A stretch of DNA of 64,000 nt, from the NCBI RefSeq assembly GCF_000733945.1, contig NZ_JPOL01000003.1, positions 248,001-312,000 of the forward strand, written 5' to 3'. The stretch comes from Flavimarina sp. Hel_I_48 (GTDB lineage Bacteria > Bacteroidota > Bacteroidia > Flavobacteriales > Flavobacteriaceae). The notes under the pieces were generated by a model that worked only from the letters and a program-made list of their open reading frames with translations, made no database searches and had not been told where the DNA came from. Shown here in pieces: positions 35,624-44,544 of the stretch (positions within the stretch are counted from its first letter, which is position 1; the number at the start of each line of letters is the position of its first letter). The position numbers were made by a program, and so were the translations under genes.

Positions 35624-37594
35624 TTAGGCTGTCAATTTTTCCTTAAAATCATTGATTATTCCACCTTTGAGAAGTACTCGTATTTGTCTGTCGCTCAGGG
35701 TATGTTTTGTTTGAATTATCAGGTTATCCTGATTCTCTTTTTGGATAATAACCTCAATATTTTCCCTGTTTTCGACATTTTTCCGTAGGTTTTTAAAGTG
35801 TATCATATCTCCCTGGGTTATTTTCTCAAGATCTTCCTTATTGATGAATTCCAAGGGCAATATTCCAAAATTAACGAGATTTTGCCACGCGATTCGCGCA
35901 TAGCTTTTTGCAATAACCGCTACCTGACCTAGATATTTAGGTGCAAGTGCCGCGTGTTCCCTACTACTTCCCTGAGCATAATTTTCTCCGGCAACCACGA
36001 TATGTCCTCCATGTTCTTCCTTGATCGCCATTGCCCGGTCGTAAAATGTCTCATCAATAACAATATAACTGTATTTACTGATTTCTGGAAGATTACTTCT
36101 GAATGGAAGTACTTCTGCACCGGCTTTTAAGATTTCATCTGTTGAAATATTATCGCCCATTTTTAAGGCTACTGGAACACTATAACTATCATTTAAGGCA
36201 TCTATATGAGGAAGCGATTTAATATTTGGCCCTTTCTTCAGTTCAATTTCGCTCGTATTTTCTACGGGGGCGACGAGCATGTCCATGTTTATAATGTGCA
36301 TATGTGGAGCTTTATACTGTGGATACGTCATCCCATAAAGTTCTTCCAGGTCACGAGGATCTGTAATTTCACCCGTTAAAGCGGAGGCTGCCGCTGTTTC
36401 CGGACTACACAAATAAACCTGATCATCCTTAGTACCAGAACGATCTGGAAAATTACGTGGCATTGTTCTCAGGCTTATGGTATTGCTGGCCGGTGCCTGA
36501 CCCATACCTATACATCCCATACAACCACTCTGATGAAAACGGGCTCCCGCGGTAATTAAATTAGCAAAAGCCTTATTTTCGATCATATTCTGAATAATCT
36601 GTCGGCTGGTAGGATTTACATCAAAAGAAACATTAGGATTGACAGCTTTACCATTGACGATCTCCCCTGCGATCCAGAAATCGCGCAAACCAGGATTTGC
36701 CGAAGAACCGATTACAACCTGCCCTATCTTTTTCCCTGCTACCTCGCTCACGGGCACAACATTTCCTGGACTTGTGGGCATGGCAATAAGCGGCACAAGA
36801 TCATCTAGAATAATCTCATCATGAAGGTCGTACTCACAATTTTCATCCGCTAAAAGTTCTGTCCAGTCCGCCTCCCGATTCTGGGATTTTAGGAAGCGCT
36901 TGGTTTCCTGATCGCTGGGAAATACCGTTGTGGTGGCACCTAATTCAGCTCCCATATTTGCGATGACATGCCTATCCATCGCGCTGAGGTTATCCAGGCC
37001 ATCTCCATAATATTCTATTATTTTACCCACGCCACCCTTAACATCATGACGTCTTAGCATTTCTAAAATAACATCTTTTGCACTAACCCAATCCGGCAAC
37101 TTACCCGTAAGCTTTACCCCCATTACCTGAGGCATTTTAACGAAATAGGGTTGGCCTGCAATTGCTGCCGCTACATCCAGACCACCGGTACCTATGGCGA
37201 GCATTCCCAATGAACCTGCTGCACAGCTATGACTATCGCTGCCCACCAGCGTTTTTCCCGGTTTGCCGAAACGCTCCATGTGTAAGGGATGGCTTACCCC
37301 GTTACCTGGACGGCTAAACCACAACCCAAATTTCTGCGCGGCACTATGCAAAAAATCATGATCATCTGCATTCTTAAAATCCGTTTGTAAAAGGTTATGA
37401 TCAACGTATTGAACGGCAACCTCAGTCTTTGCACGATCTAGTTTCATGGCTTCCAGTTCCAGCTGAACAAGTGTACCGGTTGCATCCTGTAAAAGGGCCT
37501 GATCTATTTTAAGCCCAATTTCCTTTCCGGGTTTGAGTTCACCATCAACTAAATGTGCGTTGATTAATTTTTGGGTTACGTTGTATCCTTTCAT
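35624..37594 (-). CDS. Aconitate hydratase
   Basis: An iron-sulfur enzyme interconverting citrate and isocitrate in the TCA cycle. The 656-residue protein starts at MKGYNVTQKLI; an in-frame ATG 11 codons earlier adds residues with no family match. It belongs to the short aconitase branch related to the IPMI/homoaconitase group. Visible features are the VGSDSHSCAAGSLG motif, cluster cysteines in HQSGCMGCIGMG with a third in SHSCAAG, and the C-terminal swivelling domain with GENYAQGSSREHAALAP. It is monocistronic, with its own terminator. Confidence 0.93.
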   Translation of the reverse strand: MKGYNVTQKLINAHLVDGELKPGKEIGLKIDQALLQDATGTLVQLELEAMKLDRAKTEVAVQYVDHNLLQTDFKNADDHDFLHSAAQKFGLWFSRPGNGVSHPLHMERFGKPGKTLVGSDSHSCAAGSLGMLAIGTGGLDVAAAIAGQPYFVKMPQVMGVKLTGKLPDWVSAKDVILEMLRRHDVKGGVGKIIEYYGDGLDNLSAMDRHVIANMGAELGATTTVFPSDQETKRFLKSQNREADWTELLADENCEYDLHDEIILDDLVPLIAMPTSPGNVVPVSEVAGKKIGQVVIGSSANPGLRDFWIAGEIVNGKAVNPNVSFDVNPTSRQIIQNMIENKAFANLITAGARFHQSGCMGCIGMGQAPASNTISLRTMPRNFPDRSGTKDDQVYLCSPETAAASALTGEITDPRDLEELYGMTYPQYKAPHMHIINMDMLVAPVENTSEIELKKGPNIKSLPHIDALNDSYSVPVALKMGDNISTDEILKAGAEVLPFRSNLPEISKYSYIVIDETFYDRAMAIKEEHGGHIVVAGENYAQGSSREHAALAPKYLGQVAVIAKSYARIAWQNLVNFGILPLEFINKEDLEKITQGDMIHFKNLRKNVENRENIEVIIQKENQDNLIIQTKHTLSDRQIRVLLKGGIINDFKEKLTA

Positions 37595-37736
37595 GGTTGT
37601 GATATTGTTTAGATTAGAATTGCCCAAATAAAATACTCAGAAACCAGTTTTTAAACAATTATTTAACAGCAATTTAGTTTCTGAAGCGCTTGCAGCCATG
37701 GGATCTTATCTATTTTTACACCTCAAAAATTAACGT

Positions 37737-38699
37737 ATGTGGGTCTGGGGTTTATTTATAGTATTTATATTAATTTGTCTAGCACTTGATCTTGGTGTTT
37801 TCAACAGGGATGCGCATGTTATACGCAGCAAAGAAGCGGGTATATGGACCGCGGTATGGGTTTCTATAGCTCTTGCTTTCAGCGGGGTAATTTACTGGCT
37901 ATTTTCAGCTGAAATGGTTGAAAACCCAACTGGTTTGACGCCAGATAATGCCGTTTTAAAATACATCACAGGTTACCTCATTGAGCTTTCCCTAAGCATA
38001 GATAATGTGTTTGTGATTGCGGTTATATTTTCATCCTTTGCCATTCCGCAAAAATTTCAGCACCGTGTACTTTTCTGGGGTATACTGGGAGCCATAATTT
38101 TCAGGGCGCTTATGATCATTTTTGGTGTCGCGCTTATCAACAAATTTGACTGGATTGTTTACGTTTTTGGTGCATTTCTATTGTTTACCGCATTCAAAAT
38201 GTTCAAATCTGACGATGCGGATTTTGACCCAAAAGATTCCTTTATTTTCAAGAACATAAAAAAGATATTTCCTGTAACCACGGAAACTGATGGTGCCAAC
38301 TTTTTTATGCACATTGATGGTAAACGCCTTGCCACTCCCCTATTTATCGCACTTATCGTGATAGAGCTTACAGATATTCTTTTTGCCCTGGATAGTATTC
38401 CCGCAATCCTCGCGATAACCGCAGATCCTTTTATTGTTTTCACCTCTAACATACTGGCGATCCTTGGTCTACGGTCAATGTATTTTTTGATTTCCAGGAT
38501 GCTGTCAAAATTCAGATATATCAATTATAGTTTAGTGATCATACTGGCATTCGTTGGTCTGAAAATGATCTTTTCACATACTATTGAAATACCAGAATGG
38601 CTTTCTTTACTGGTGATTATTGTTTCTCTGGGAGGCGGTATTTTAGCCTCTGTTCTTATCAATTCCGAAGAAAACGAGGAAGAAATAATTGATCAGTAA
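37737..38699 (+). CDS. TerC family integral membrane protein
   Basis: A 320-residue protein with about eight to nine transmembrane helices and the TerC hallmark ELSLSIDNVFVIAVIFSSF (conserved Asp84-Asn85) plus a second acidic membrane motif LTDILFALDSIPA. TerC proteins are linked to manganese export and to metalation of secreted enzymes; tellurite resistance is the historic name. There are no other ter genes nearby. A weak promoter (TTG at 37690, TATTTTTA at 37711) lies just upstream. The substrate is likely Mn2+ (inference from family). Confidence 0.9.
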   Translation: MWVWGLFIVFILICLALDLGVFNRDAHVIRSKEAGIWTAVWVSIALAFSGVIYWLFSAEMVENPTGLTPDNAVLKYITGYLIELSLSIDNVFVIAVIFSSFAIPQKFQHRVLFWGILGAIIFRALMIIFGVALINKFDWIVYVFGAFLLFTAFKMFKSDDADFDPKDSFIFKNIKKIFPVTTETDGANFFMHIDGKRLATPLFIALIVIELTDILFALDSIPAILAITADPFIVFTSNILAILGLRSMYFLISRMLSKFRYINYSLVIILAFVGLKMIFSHTIEIPEWLSLLVIIVSLGGGILASVLINSEENEEEIIDQ

Positions 38700-38818
38700 T
38701 AGTTCTATATACATGTGGAACTGCCAGAATCGAGGTTCACAAAGAAAGCCTAAAACCTGTTGAATTTGTTGGTGCAATGCTTAACTTTCAACAACTAATT
38801 ACCAAAAAATATAGAATT

Positions 38819-39124
38819 ATGAACTATAATTTTGAATACCACGATGTAACTAAAAGTGAAGCGTTAGAAAGCTTTACCATAGAGCAACTTGATAAACTAG
38901 TAAATAAGTACGATTTTTTAGTGCGGGCAGATATTTTTTTTAAAACGGAGAATACTTCCAGCGATGAAACAGGTATGAAATGCGGTATACGCTTGAGCGC
39001 ACCGGGACCACGCCTTTTTGCCGAAAGTAGCTCAAAAACCTTTCATGAATCGGTTAAGGTAACCATTAGGGAACTTAATGTGCAGCTCAAAAAGAGAAAG
39101 GATAAAATGAAATCACATCAATAA
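38819..39124 (+). CDS. HPF/RaiA-type ribosome-associated protein
   Basis: A 101-residue sigma-54 modulation/HPF-family protein, which binds the 30S decoding centre in stationary phase and promotes ribosome inactivation. The chosen start (MNYNFEYHDV) gives the family's beta-alpha fold start; an in-frame ATG 14 codons upstream is unlikely. Residues about 15-30 form the first helix, and the final helix ends in basic KKRKDKMKSHQ. It is a short form without the C-terminal dimerisation domain of long HPF. It precedes the ArsC-like gene by nine bases, so the two are almost certainly co-transcribed. Confidence 0.85.
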   Translation: MNYNFEYHDVTKSEALESFTIEQLDKLVNKYDFLVRADIFFKTENTSSDETGMKCGIRLSAPGPRLFAESSSKTFHESVKVTIRELNVQLKKRKDKMKSHQ

Positions 39125-39133
39125 TATACATAT

Positions 39134-39634
39134 ATGGATTCTATAGCAAGAAATGATAACCAGATCACGCTGATTTATAGCAGTAAAACGCGTTTAGGAA
39201 AGCGTACTCGCGCCCACGTAGATGCTGTGCAGGGAACAAAGCTTCAAACCATTGATATCGCTGAGACGAAGCTTACCGGGACGCAGTGGGCTGAACTTGC
39301 CATTGGTCTCAACAAACAGATCAAAGACCTCGTGAATTACGAAGAAGCCGATAAAGATGAAGAGGATAAAGTACAGGGTGATTTTGATGACGCTTCTTAT
39401 ATCAACATCTTAAATCACAGTCCGGAGTTGTTTACCCATCCTATCGCTATTTTGGGCAAAAACATGCTTCAAATCACAAATCCTACAGATATTCAGCAGT
39501 TTATTGAAGTTGATTCTGCCGGTCTTGAGAAGAAAATGATGTATGATGAGCCGGTTATCAGTAGCCAGACAAAGGGTGAAAAATTCATCGAGAAGGAAGG
39601 CGAACAAAAACAGGAAGATTCCGAAGGAAAATAG
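39134..39634 (+). CDS. ArsC/Spx-like thioredoxin-fold protein lacking the redox cysteine
   Basis: A 166-residue protein of the arsenate reductase (ArsC/Spx/Mgs) fold. The C-terminal part is typical: LNHSPELFTHPIAILGKN near residues 95-112, and KLTGTQWAELA near 46. The active-site loop, normally CxxS or CxxC after the first strand, reads YSSKTRLGKRTRAH, and the whole protein has no cysteine, so it cannot be a classical arsenate or thiol reductase. An acidic insert (EADKDEEDKVQGDFDD) and an acidic tail are extra. Co-transcription with an HPF-like ribosome factor suggests a stationary-phase or Spx-like protein-binding role (inference). Confidence 0.8.
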   Translation: MDSIARNDNQITLIYSSKTRLGKRTRAHVDAVQGTKLQTIDIAETKLTGTQWAELAIGLNKQIKDLVNYEEADKDEEDKVQGDFDDASYINILNHSPELFTHPIAILGKNMLQITNPTDIQQFIEVDSAGLEKKMMYDEPVISSQTKGEKFIEKEGEQKQEDSEGK

Positions 39635-39660
39635 AATCAGTTCATTCTGATTATATAATT

Positions 39661-39689
39661 CAAAAAGCGGCCTAAAGCCGCTTTTTTTG
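39661..39689. terminator. Bidirectional terminator between the ArsC-like gene and corA
   Basis: AAAAAGCGGC / GCCGCTTTTTTT with a five-base loop, between two converging genes. Confidence 0.85.
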
Positions 39690-39715
39690 GTTTAAATAGG
39701 TCAATAATTGGCTAT

Positions 39716-40822
39716 TTAAAGCCATTTTTTACTTTTGAAGTAATATAAAAGGCCCAGAAAAACCACGATCATAACCCCCCATAAATAATAATACCCATTT
39801 TCATAGTGCAACTCCGGGATATTGTCAAAGTTCATCCCATAAATACCTGCAATAAAGGTAAGCGGGATAAAAATACTTGACACAATAGTTAGCACTTTCA
39901 TCACCTCGTTCATACGATTACTGATCGTGGTCATATACATATCCATCAAACCACGGGTCATTTCCCTATAAATTTCTATACTTTCTGATACCTGTACTAT
40001 CTGATCATAGAGATCCCGCAAATACTTCGTAGTGCGTTTATCTATTAATTCATTATCCAACTTTTCAATCTGGCTCACCACTTCCCTAAAAGGATAGACT
40101 GCTTTCCGGATCCCGAGGGCTTCTTTTTTTAATTCTTGTATTTCCTGTGTAATCCCATTTTCTGCCTTGTTCAGAAACAGTTGATCTTCCAGCGTTTCTA
40201 CGCGTTCGCCCATAGATTCGGTAAGAATAAAATAATGGTCAACCACTGCATCCATTATGGCAAACATCAAATAGTCTGCCCCAGCCTTCCGAATGCGGCC
40301 TTTTGAAGATTCAATACGTTGCCGTAAAGAATCGAAAACGTCCCCATCAGCTTCCTGAAAGGTTATTACATAATCTTTGCCCAGTACCAGACTGATATGC
40401 TCATTGACAAAATTGCCTTCTTTATCAAAATACAGCATTTTAAAAACGACGAAAAGATAGTCAGGATATTCATCAATTTTAGGGCGCTGGTTCGTGTCAA
40501 CGATATCTTCCAGAATAAGCGGATGCAGCCGGAAATTCTTTCCAAGTTTCTCGATCTGGTCTATGTGACTAAGTCCATTTGCGTTGATCCAGGTAACCCC
40601 GTTTATTCTGGGCTTTTGCATCGCTTCGTCAACAGAATTGCTCTTGGAACTCTTATGGCTGGTAGGGGAATATTCAATAATCTCTACATGAATATCCTTT
40701 TGCTCTTTTGTCCCGGTATAGGTAAGTGTGCCCGGTATGTCATTTTTTAATCGTTTTTCAACCCTGCTGATCAAAGGGATCTTTGGCATTCTGGGTTTCT
40801 TCAATTTGATTTTCCTACGCAT
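39716..40822 (-). CDS. corA: CorA family magnesium/cobalt transporter
   Basis: A 368-residue CorA protein that takes up Mg2+ (and Co2+/Ni2+) as a pentamer. A large cytosolic N-terminal domain with long helices (about residues 60-305) is followed by two C-terminal transmembrane helices; the selectivity motif YGMNF is at the end of the first. The C-terminus KSKKWL is basic as in the family. The start is supported by an exact TAnnTTTG box 19 bases upstream. Confidence 0.94.
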   Translation of the reverse strand: MRRKIKLKKPRMPKIPLISRVEKRLKNDIPGTLTYTGTKEQKDIHVEIIEYSPTSHKSSKSNSVDEAMQKPRINGVTWINANGLSHIDQIEKLGKNFRLHPLILEDIVDTNQRPKIDEYPDYLFVVFKMLYFDKEGNFVNEHISLVLGKDYVITFQEADGDVFDSLRQRIESSKGRIRKAGADYLMFAIMDAVVDHYFILTESMGERVETLEDQLFLNKAENGITQEIQELKKEALGIRKAVYPFREVVSQIEKLDNELIDKRTTKYLRDLYDQIVQVSESIEIYREMTRGLMDMYMTTISNRMNEVMKVLTIVSSIFIPLTFIAGIYGMNFDNIPELHYENGYYYLWGVMIVVFLGLLYYFKSKKWL

Positions 40823-40840
40823 AGCTTTGCTTTATCCATT

Positions 40841-40848
40841 CAAATATA
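40841..40848 (-). promoter_or_regulatory. Putative -7 box for corA
   Basis: Exact TAnnTTTG (TATATTTG, minus strand), 18 bases before the ATG. Confidence 0.45.
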
Positions 40849-40984
40849 ATACAGACGTTATATATTCTAAGAAGAATGCCGACAAATGACATCTAAAGAT
40901 TTACAATGCAAACAGCAAGTCTTTTTTAAACATAACATTTTACATTCAGAGACGTAAATTAAAAACCTGCTGGAAATGAAACAT

Positions 40985-41015
40985 AAAAAAAGCCCGCTTA
41001 AAGCAGGCTTTTTTT
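40985..41015 (-). terminator. Terminator of the DJ-1/PfpI gene
   Basis: AAGCCCGCTT paired with AAGCAGGCTT (one mismatch), A-tract on one side and T-tract on the other. Confidence 0.75.
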
Positions 41016-41065
41016 GAAAATTTCAAATGCATATCATTAAAAAATCATGATATTACAGTAACTAT

Positions 41066-41614
41066 TTAAGCATGTTGACGCTCGTGCTTACCTTCTCTGA
41101 TTTCTTCTACTAATTTTGCATTAAAGGCAGGCAAGTCATTAGGATTACGGCTGGTTACAAATCCCTGATCAACTACTACTTCGCTATCTTCCCATTTTGC
41201 ACCTGCATTGATTAAATCTTGTTTGATTGATTTAAAGGAAGTCAATTTACGTCCTTCTACAACGCCTGCATTAATTAACATTTGCGGTGCGTGGCAGATT
41301 GCTGCAACTGGTTTCTTAGTGTTAAAGAAATCCCTTATAAAGCTTAGGGCATCTTCATTTACCCTTAGTGTATCTGGATTGATAACACCACCAGGTAGCA
41401 TTAATGCATTGTAATCTTCAGCATTTACCTCATCAATGGTTTTATCTACGTCATATTCTTCAGACCAGTGATCTGTGTCCCAAGCTTTGATTTTACCTTT
41501 TTTATCGCTTACTATATGTACGTCGAAACCAGCATTTTTCATGGCTTCTAATGGAGAAGTAAGTTCTACTTCTTCAAATCCGTCTGTTGCTAATATTGCT
41601 ATCGTCTTATTCAT
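41066..41614 (-). CDS. DJ-1/PfpI family protein
   Basis: A 182-residue class I glutamine-amidotransferase-like protein of the PfpI/YhbO branch. The nucleophile is Cys107 with His108 in AAICHAPQ, and the partner Glu is in DGFEEVELTSP (residues 11-21). Related proteins act as proteases or, more recently, as deglycases/glyoxalases repairing methylglyoxal damage; which applies here is not decided by sequence. It is a single-gene unit with an exact -7 box and its own terminator. Confidence 0.88.
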   Translation of the reverse strand: MNKTIAILATDGFEEVELTSPLEAMKNAGFDVHIVSDKKGKIKAWDTDHWSEEYDVDKTIDEVNAEDYNALMLPGGVINPDTLRVNEDALSFIRDFFNTKKPVAAICHAPQMLINAGVVEGRKLTSFKSIKQDLINAGAKWEDSEVVVDQGFVTSRNPNDLPAFNAKLVEEIREGKHERQHA

Positions 41615-41640
41615 AATATATCTACTTTTTTAATTCAGTA

Positions 41641-41648
41641 CAAATATA
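41641..41648 (-). promoter_or_regulatory. Putative -7 box for the DJ-1/PfpI gene
   Basis: Exact TAnnTTTG (TATATTTG, minus strand), 26 bases before the ATG. Confidence 0.45.
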
Positions 41649-41781
41649 GGCAGCAACAGTGTTTATTTGGGTTAAATAAGGGTTAATCCTAGTGTCAGTA
41701 AGGGTTAAAGCTTGTTAATACTCGGTGTTTTTTGTTAATTTACCATAGTTTTTAAGACTTTTCATTAAGTTTTTCTGCTCA

Positions 41782-42567
41782 TTACTCTTCTAAAGTTGAA
41801 CTGTGCAGGATCAATCCCGAAGCTGGAGCAATATGGGTAAGTTTAATGTGTTCCTTTGCTTCAAGAACCTGCTGAAAATACTCCCAGTCCATTTCCCCTT
41901 TTCCAAGATCAATAAGCGCGCCCATCATGAGACGTATTTGATGCCTTTTAAACCCGCTTCCTTTTACACGCAAGAGAAAACTTTCCTTCGGAAAAAAATT
42001 TGCAGTGTAAACAGTGTTTTGCACAATCTCACAGCATGTGATGGTAACCACGGTTTGCGTTTCCGGCTTAGGTTTAAACGTGAAATTTATAAAATCATGT
42101 GTTCCCTCCATACATTTCGCAGCGTTTTGCATTAAACTGATATCTAAGCTTTCAAGTATATTCACCATAAATGGCGCACAAAATGGATGGTTTTTTTCTC
42201 CGAACGAAAAAAGGAATAGATATTCTTTCTCCTTGGGATGTTGAATAATATTAAAGTCCGCTGTGGTTTCATTAATGGAAAGAGCACGTATATCTGGCGG
42301 TAGGTTTTGATTCAGTACCGGTAAAAATGCTTCGACATCAATAGTGTCATTGTCTATAAAAAGTTCAACAAAGGTCTCATTCACCGAAACTTTCGCATCG
42401 GTACGGCCTGCCGCCAGCAACTTGAAATTGCTATGTTGCAGCACATATTGTAACGTGCGCTGCATCATACGCTCTACCGTAAGCACTTCAGGTTGTTTTT
42501 GCCAGCCGTGATACCTAAAACCCAGGTATTGTATTTTAAGTAAATAATAATAGCGTTTTCTGATCAT
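41782..42567 (-). CDS. TruA-family pseudouridine synthase paralog
   Basis: A 261-residue protein with the TruA fold: YLGFRYHGWQKQP near the N-terminus, the catalytic Asp in AAGRTDAKVSV (Asp near residue 59), a C-terminal KGSGFKRHQIRLMMGAL helix and FINFTF. The canonical TruA signature is GRTDxGVHA; here Gly becomes Lys and His becomes Ser. TruA modifies positions 38-40 of tRNA, but this altered motif suggests a second, specialised paralog with a different RNA target (inference). A near-consensus -7 box (TAATTTTA) ends four bases before the ATG. Confidence 0.75.
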   Translation of the reverse strand: MIRKRYYYLLKIQYLGFRYHGWQKQPEVLTVERMMQRTLQYVLQHSNFKLLAAGRTDAKVSVNETFVELFIDNDTIDVEAFLPVLNQNLPPDIRALSINETTADFNIIQHPKEKEYLFLFSFGEKNHPFCAPFMVNILESLDISLMQNAAKCMEGTHDFINFTFKPKPETQTVVTITCCEIVQNTVYTANFFPKESFLLRVKGSGFKRHQIRLMMGALIDLGKGEMDWEYFQQVLEAKEHIKLTHIAPASGLILHSSTLEE

Positions 42568-42769
42568 GAGGTAAAATTAGCCATTTATGCCTTGAAATAG
42601 CCGTATTTACTCTGTTTCGAAGCCATTTTAAACAGATTTCGATCTCTGTTACTCCATATCAATTATAAAGAGAAGTTTGATACCAAGACTTTTGAGATGT
42701 ATTGTGAAAATGGAATTTATGGATCAGTACTATTAAGAAGCCTTCAATTTTAAAAGCCTTTAAGACTAA

Positions 42770-43606
42770 ATGAAGTCTTTAATCATTAAATTTGACCCTT
42801 CAAATATATTTCCCTTGGAGAAAGATAGGATTATAGACCAGATTAAGGAGCACAAACAATTATCGCACCTTAATTATAAACTCAAAGAAGACGCTCAGCG
42901 CTTTACAGATACGCTTTTCTATACGCTATTTGATTACGCGACAGATCTTGAGAAAAATCTGGGTATCCTGGAAGGACTTTTTACAGAACTGGTAGATCTT
43001 GCGTGCTGGGAAACAGATAAGCGCTGCTCAAAAGTTTGGGAAGATTATGTAGAAGGCCTGCCTAAAATCCTACGCACACTCAATCTTGATGCCGCGGCTA
43101 TTTTTAAAAACGATCCCGCAGCACGTTCCCTTGAAGAAGTTTATCTCGCTTATCCCGGTTTTTATGCCATTGCTATTTTTAGGTTAAGTCACGAGCTGCA
43201 TATCAAAGGATTTCCCATCGTCCCCCGACTAATGACTGAATATGCGCATCAAATTACCGGCGTGGATATTAATCCTGGCGCACAGATAGGAGAACATTTT
43301 TTTATGGATCATGCCACGGGTATCGTCATTGGTGAAACTGCGGTCATCAAAGATCACGTTAAGCTGTATCAGGGGGTGACGCTGGGAGCCCTAAGTGTAG
43401 ATAAAGACATGCGGGATATCAAACGCCACCCCACGATTGAAAATGGTGTTACCATTTATGCAAACGCAACAATACTTGGCGGAAATACTGTCATAGGTGA
43501 GAACAGTACCATAGGTGGGAATGTCTGGCTTACAAGTTCTGTACCCGCTTATTCCCTTGTCACACACCGTCCAGATATTCACATTAAAGAGCTCAAAAAA
43601 CGGTAA
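42770..43606 (+). CDS. cysE: Serine O-acetyltransferase
   Basis: Acetylates L-serine with acetyl-CoA, the first step of cysteine synthesis. The 278-residue protein has the N-terminal helical domain (about 1-150) and a left-handed beta-helix of hexapeptide repeats (about 165-260). Catalytic His181 is in MDHATGIVIGET, and YQGVTLGA follows. It is 33 bases upstream of cysM, with which it would form the cysteine synthase complex; the C-terminal tail ends in IKELKKR rather than the Ile typical of the E. coli complex-forming tail. Confidence 0.93.
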   Translation: MKSLIIKFDPSNIFPLEKDRIIDQIKEHKQLSHLNYKLKEDAQRFTDTLFYTLFDYATDLEKNLGILEGLFTELVDLACWETDKRCSKVWEDYVEGLPKILRTLNLDAAAIFKNDPAARSLEEVYLAYPGFYAIAIFRLSHELHIKGFPIVPRLMTEYAHQITGVDINPGAQIGEHFFMDHATGIVIGETAVIKDHVKLYQGVTLGALSVDKDMRDIKRHPTIENGVTIYANATILGGNTVIGENSTIGGNVWLTSSVPAYSLVTHRPDIHIKELKKR

Positions 43607-43639
43607 AAAAGGCCGTTTTTTTATGTAAAATACCCATTT

Positions 43640-44524
43640 ATGAACTATAATTTAGAACGGCTAATTGGCAATACGCCTTTAGTGGAATCAAAAGTGCTAC
43701 AGCAAAACCCCAATGTAAAACTCCTCTTTAAATTGGAAGGTGACAATCCTGGTGGTAGTGTTAAAGATCGCGCGGCTTTCAATATGATCACAAGCGCGCT
43801 TGAACGCGGTGCTATTGATAAAAACTCAAAACTGATAGAAGCCACCAGCGGTAATACCGGTATTGCCCTGGCGATGATCGCGAGTATTTATGGCCTGGAC
43901 CTGGAAATCGTTATGCCAGAAAATGCTACTAAAGAACGTGTACAAACCATGCGGGCCTATGGCGCGAAAGTAACATTGACTTCAAAAGATATAGGAATAG
44001 AAGGCGCCCGGGATTTTGCTGAAAACAAAGTGAAGCAAGAAGGTTTTTATATGTTTGATCAATTCTCTAATCCAGACAACTGGAAAGCGCATTATAAAAC
44101 CACCGGACCAGAAATTTGGCGTGATACAGAGCACAAAGTAACGCATTTTGTTTCTTCCATGGGAACAACCGGCACCATCATGGGAACCTCTACTTTTCTC
44201 AAAGAGCAAAATAAAGACATACAGATTGTGGGGGTTCAACCTACAGATGAAAGCAGTATTCCAGGAATACGTAAATGGCCAGAAGAGTACCTGCCTAAAA
44301 TCTTTGACGCAAGCAGGGTAGACCAGATCATTGAAGTTAGCGAAGATGAAGCCCGTGTCATGGCAAAAGAACTGGCTCGTAAAGAAGGTATTTTCTCGGG
44401 TATGAGTAGCGGTGGGGCTACCGTCGCGGCCTTAAAACTCTGTGAACAGTTGGATCAAGGTGTAGTTGTATCAATTATTTGCGATAGGGGCGATCGCTAC
44501 CTTTCCTCAGATCTTTTTGATTAG
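43640..44524 (+). CDS. cysM: Cysteine synthase (O-acetylserine sulfhydrylase B)
   Basis: PLP enzyme that makes cysteine from O-acetylserine and sulfide or thiosulfate. The 294-residue protein shows the Schiff-base Lys42 in PGGSVKDRAAFNM, the phosphate/substrate loop TSGNTG (69-74), and the cofactor-binding GMSSGG near residue 255. The length and motif set fit CysM rather than CysK. It is second in a cysE-cysM-DUF1853 run, each separated by about 20-30 bases. Confidence 0.94.
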   Translation: MNYNLERLIGNTPLVESKVLQQNPNVKLLFKLEGDNPGGSVKDRAAFNMITSALERGAIDKNSKLIEATSGNTGIALAMIASIYGLDLEIVMPENATKERVQTMRAYGAKVTLTSKDIGIEGARDFAENKVKQEGFYMFDQFSNPDNWKAHYKTTGPEIWRDTEHKVTHFVSSMGTTGTIMGTSTFLKEQNKDIQIVGVQPTDESSIPGIRKWPEEYLPKIFDASRVDQIIEVSEDEARVMAKELARKEGIFSGMSSGGATVAALKLCEQLDQGVVVSIICDRGDRYLSSDLFD

Positions 44525-44544
44525 AAGATCATTTATAAAAAACG

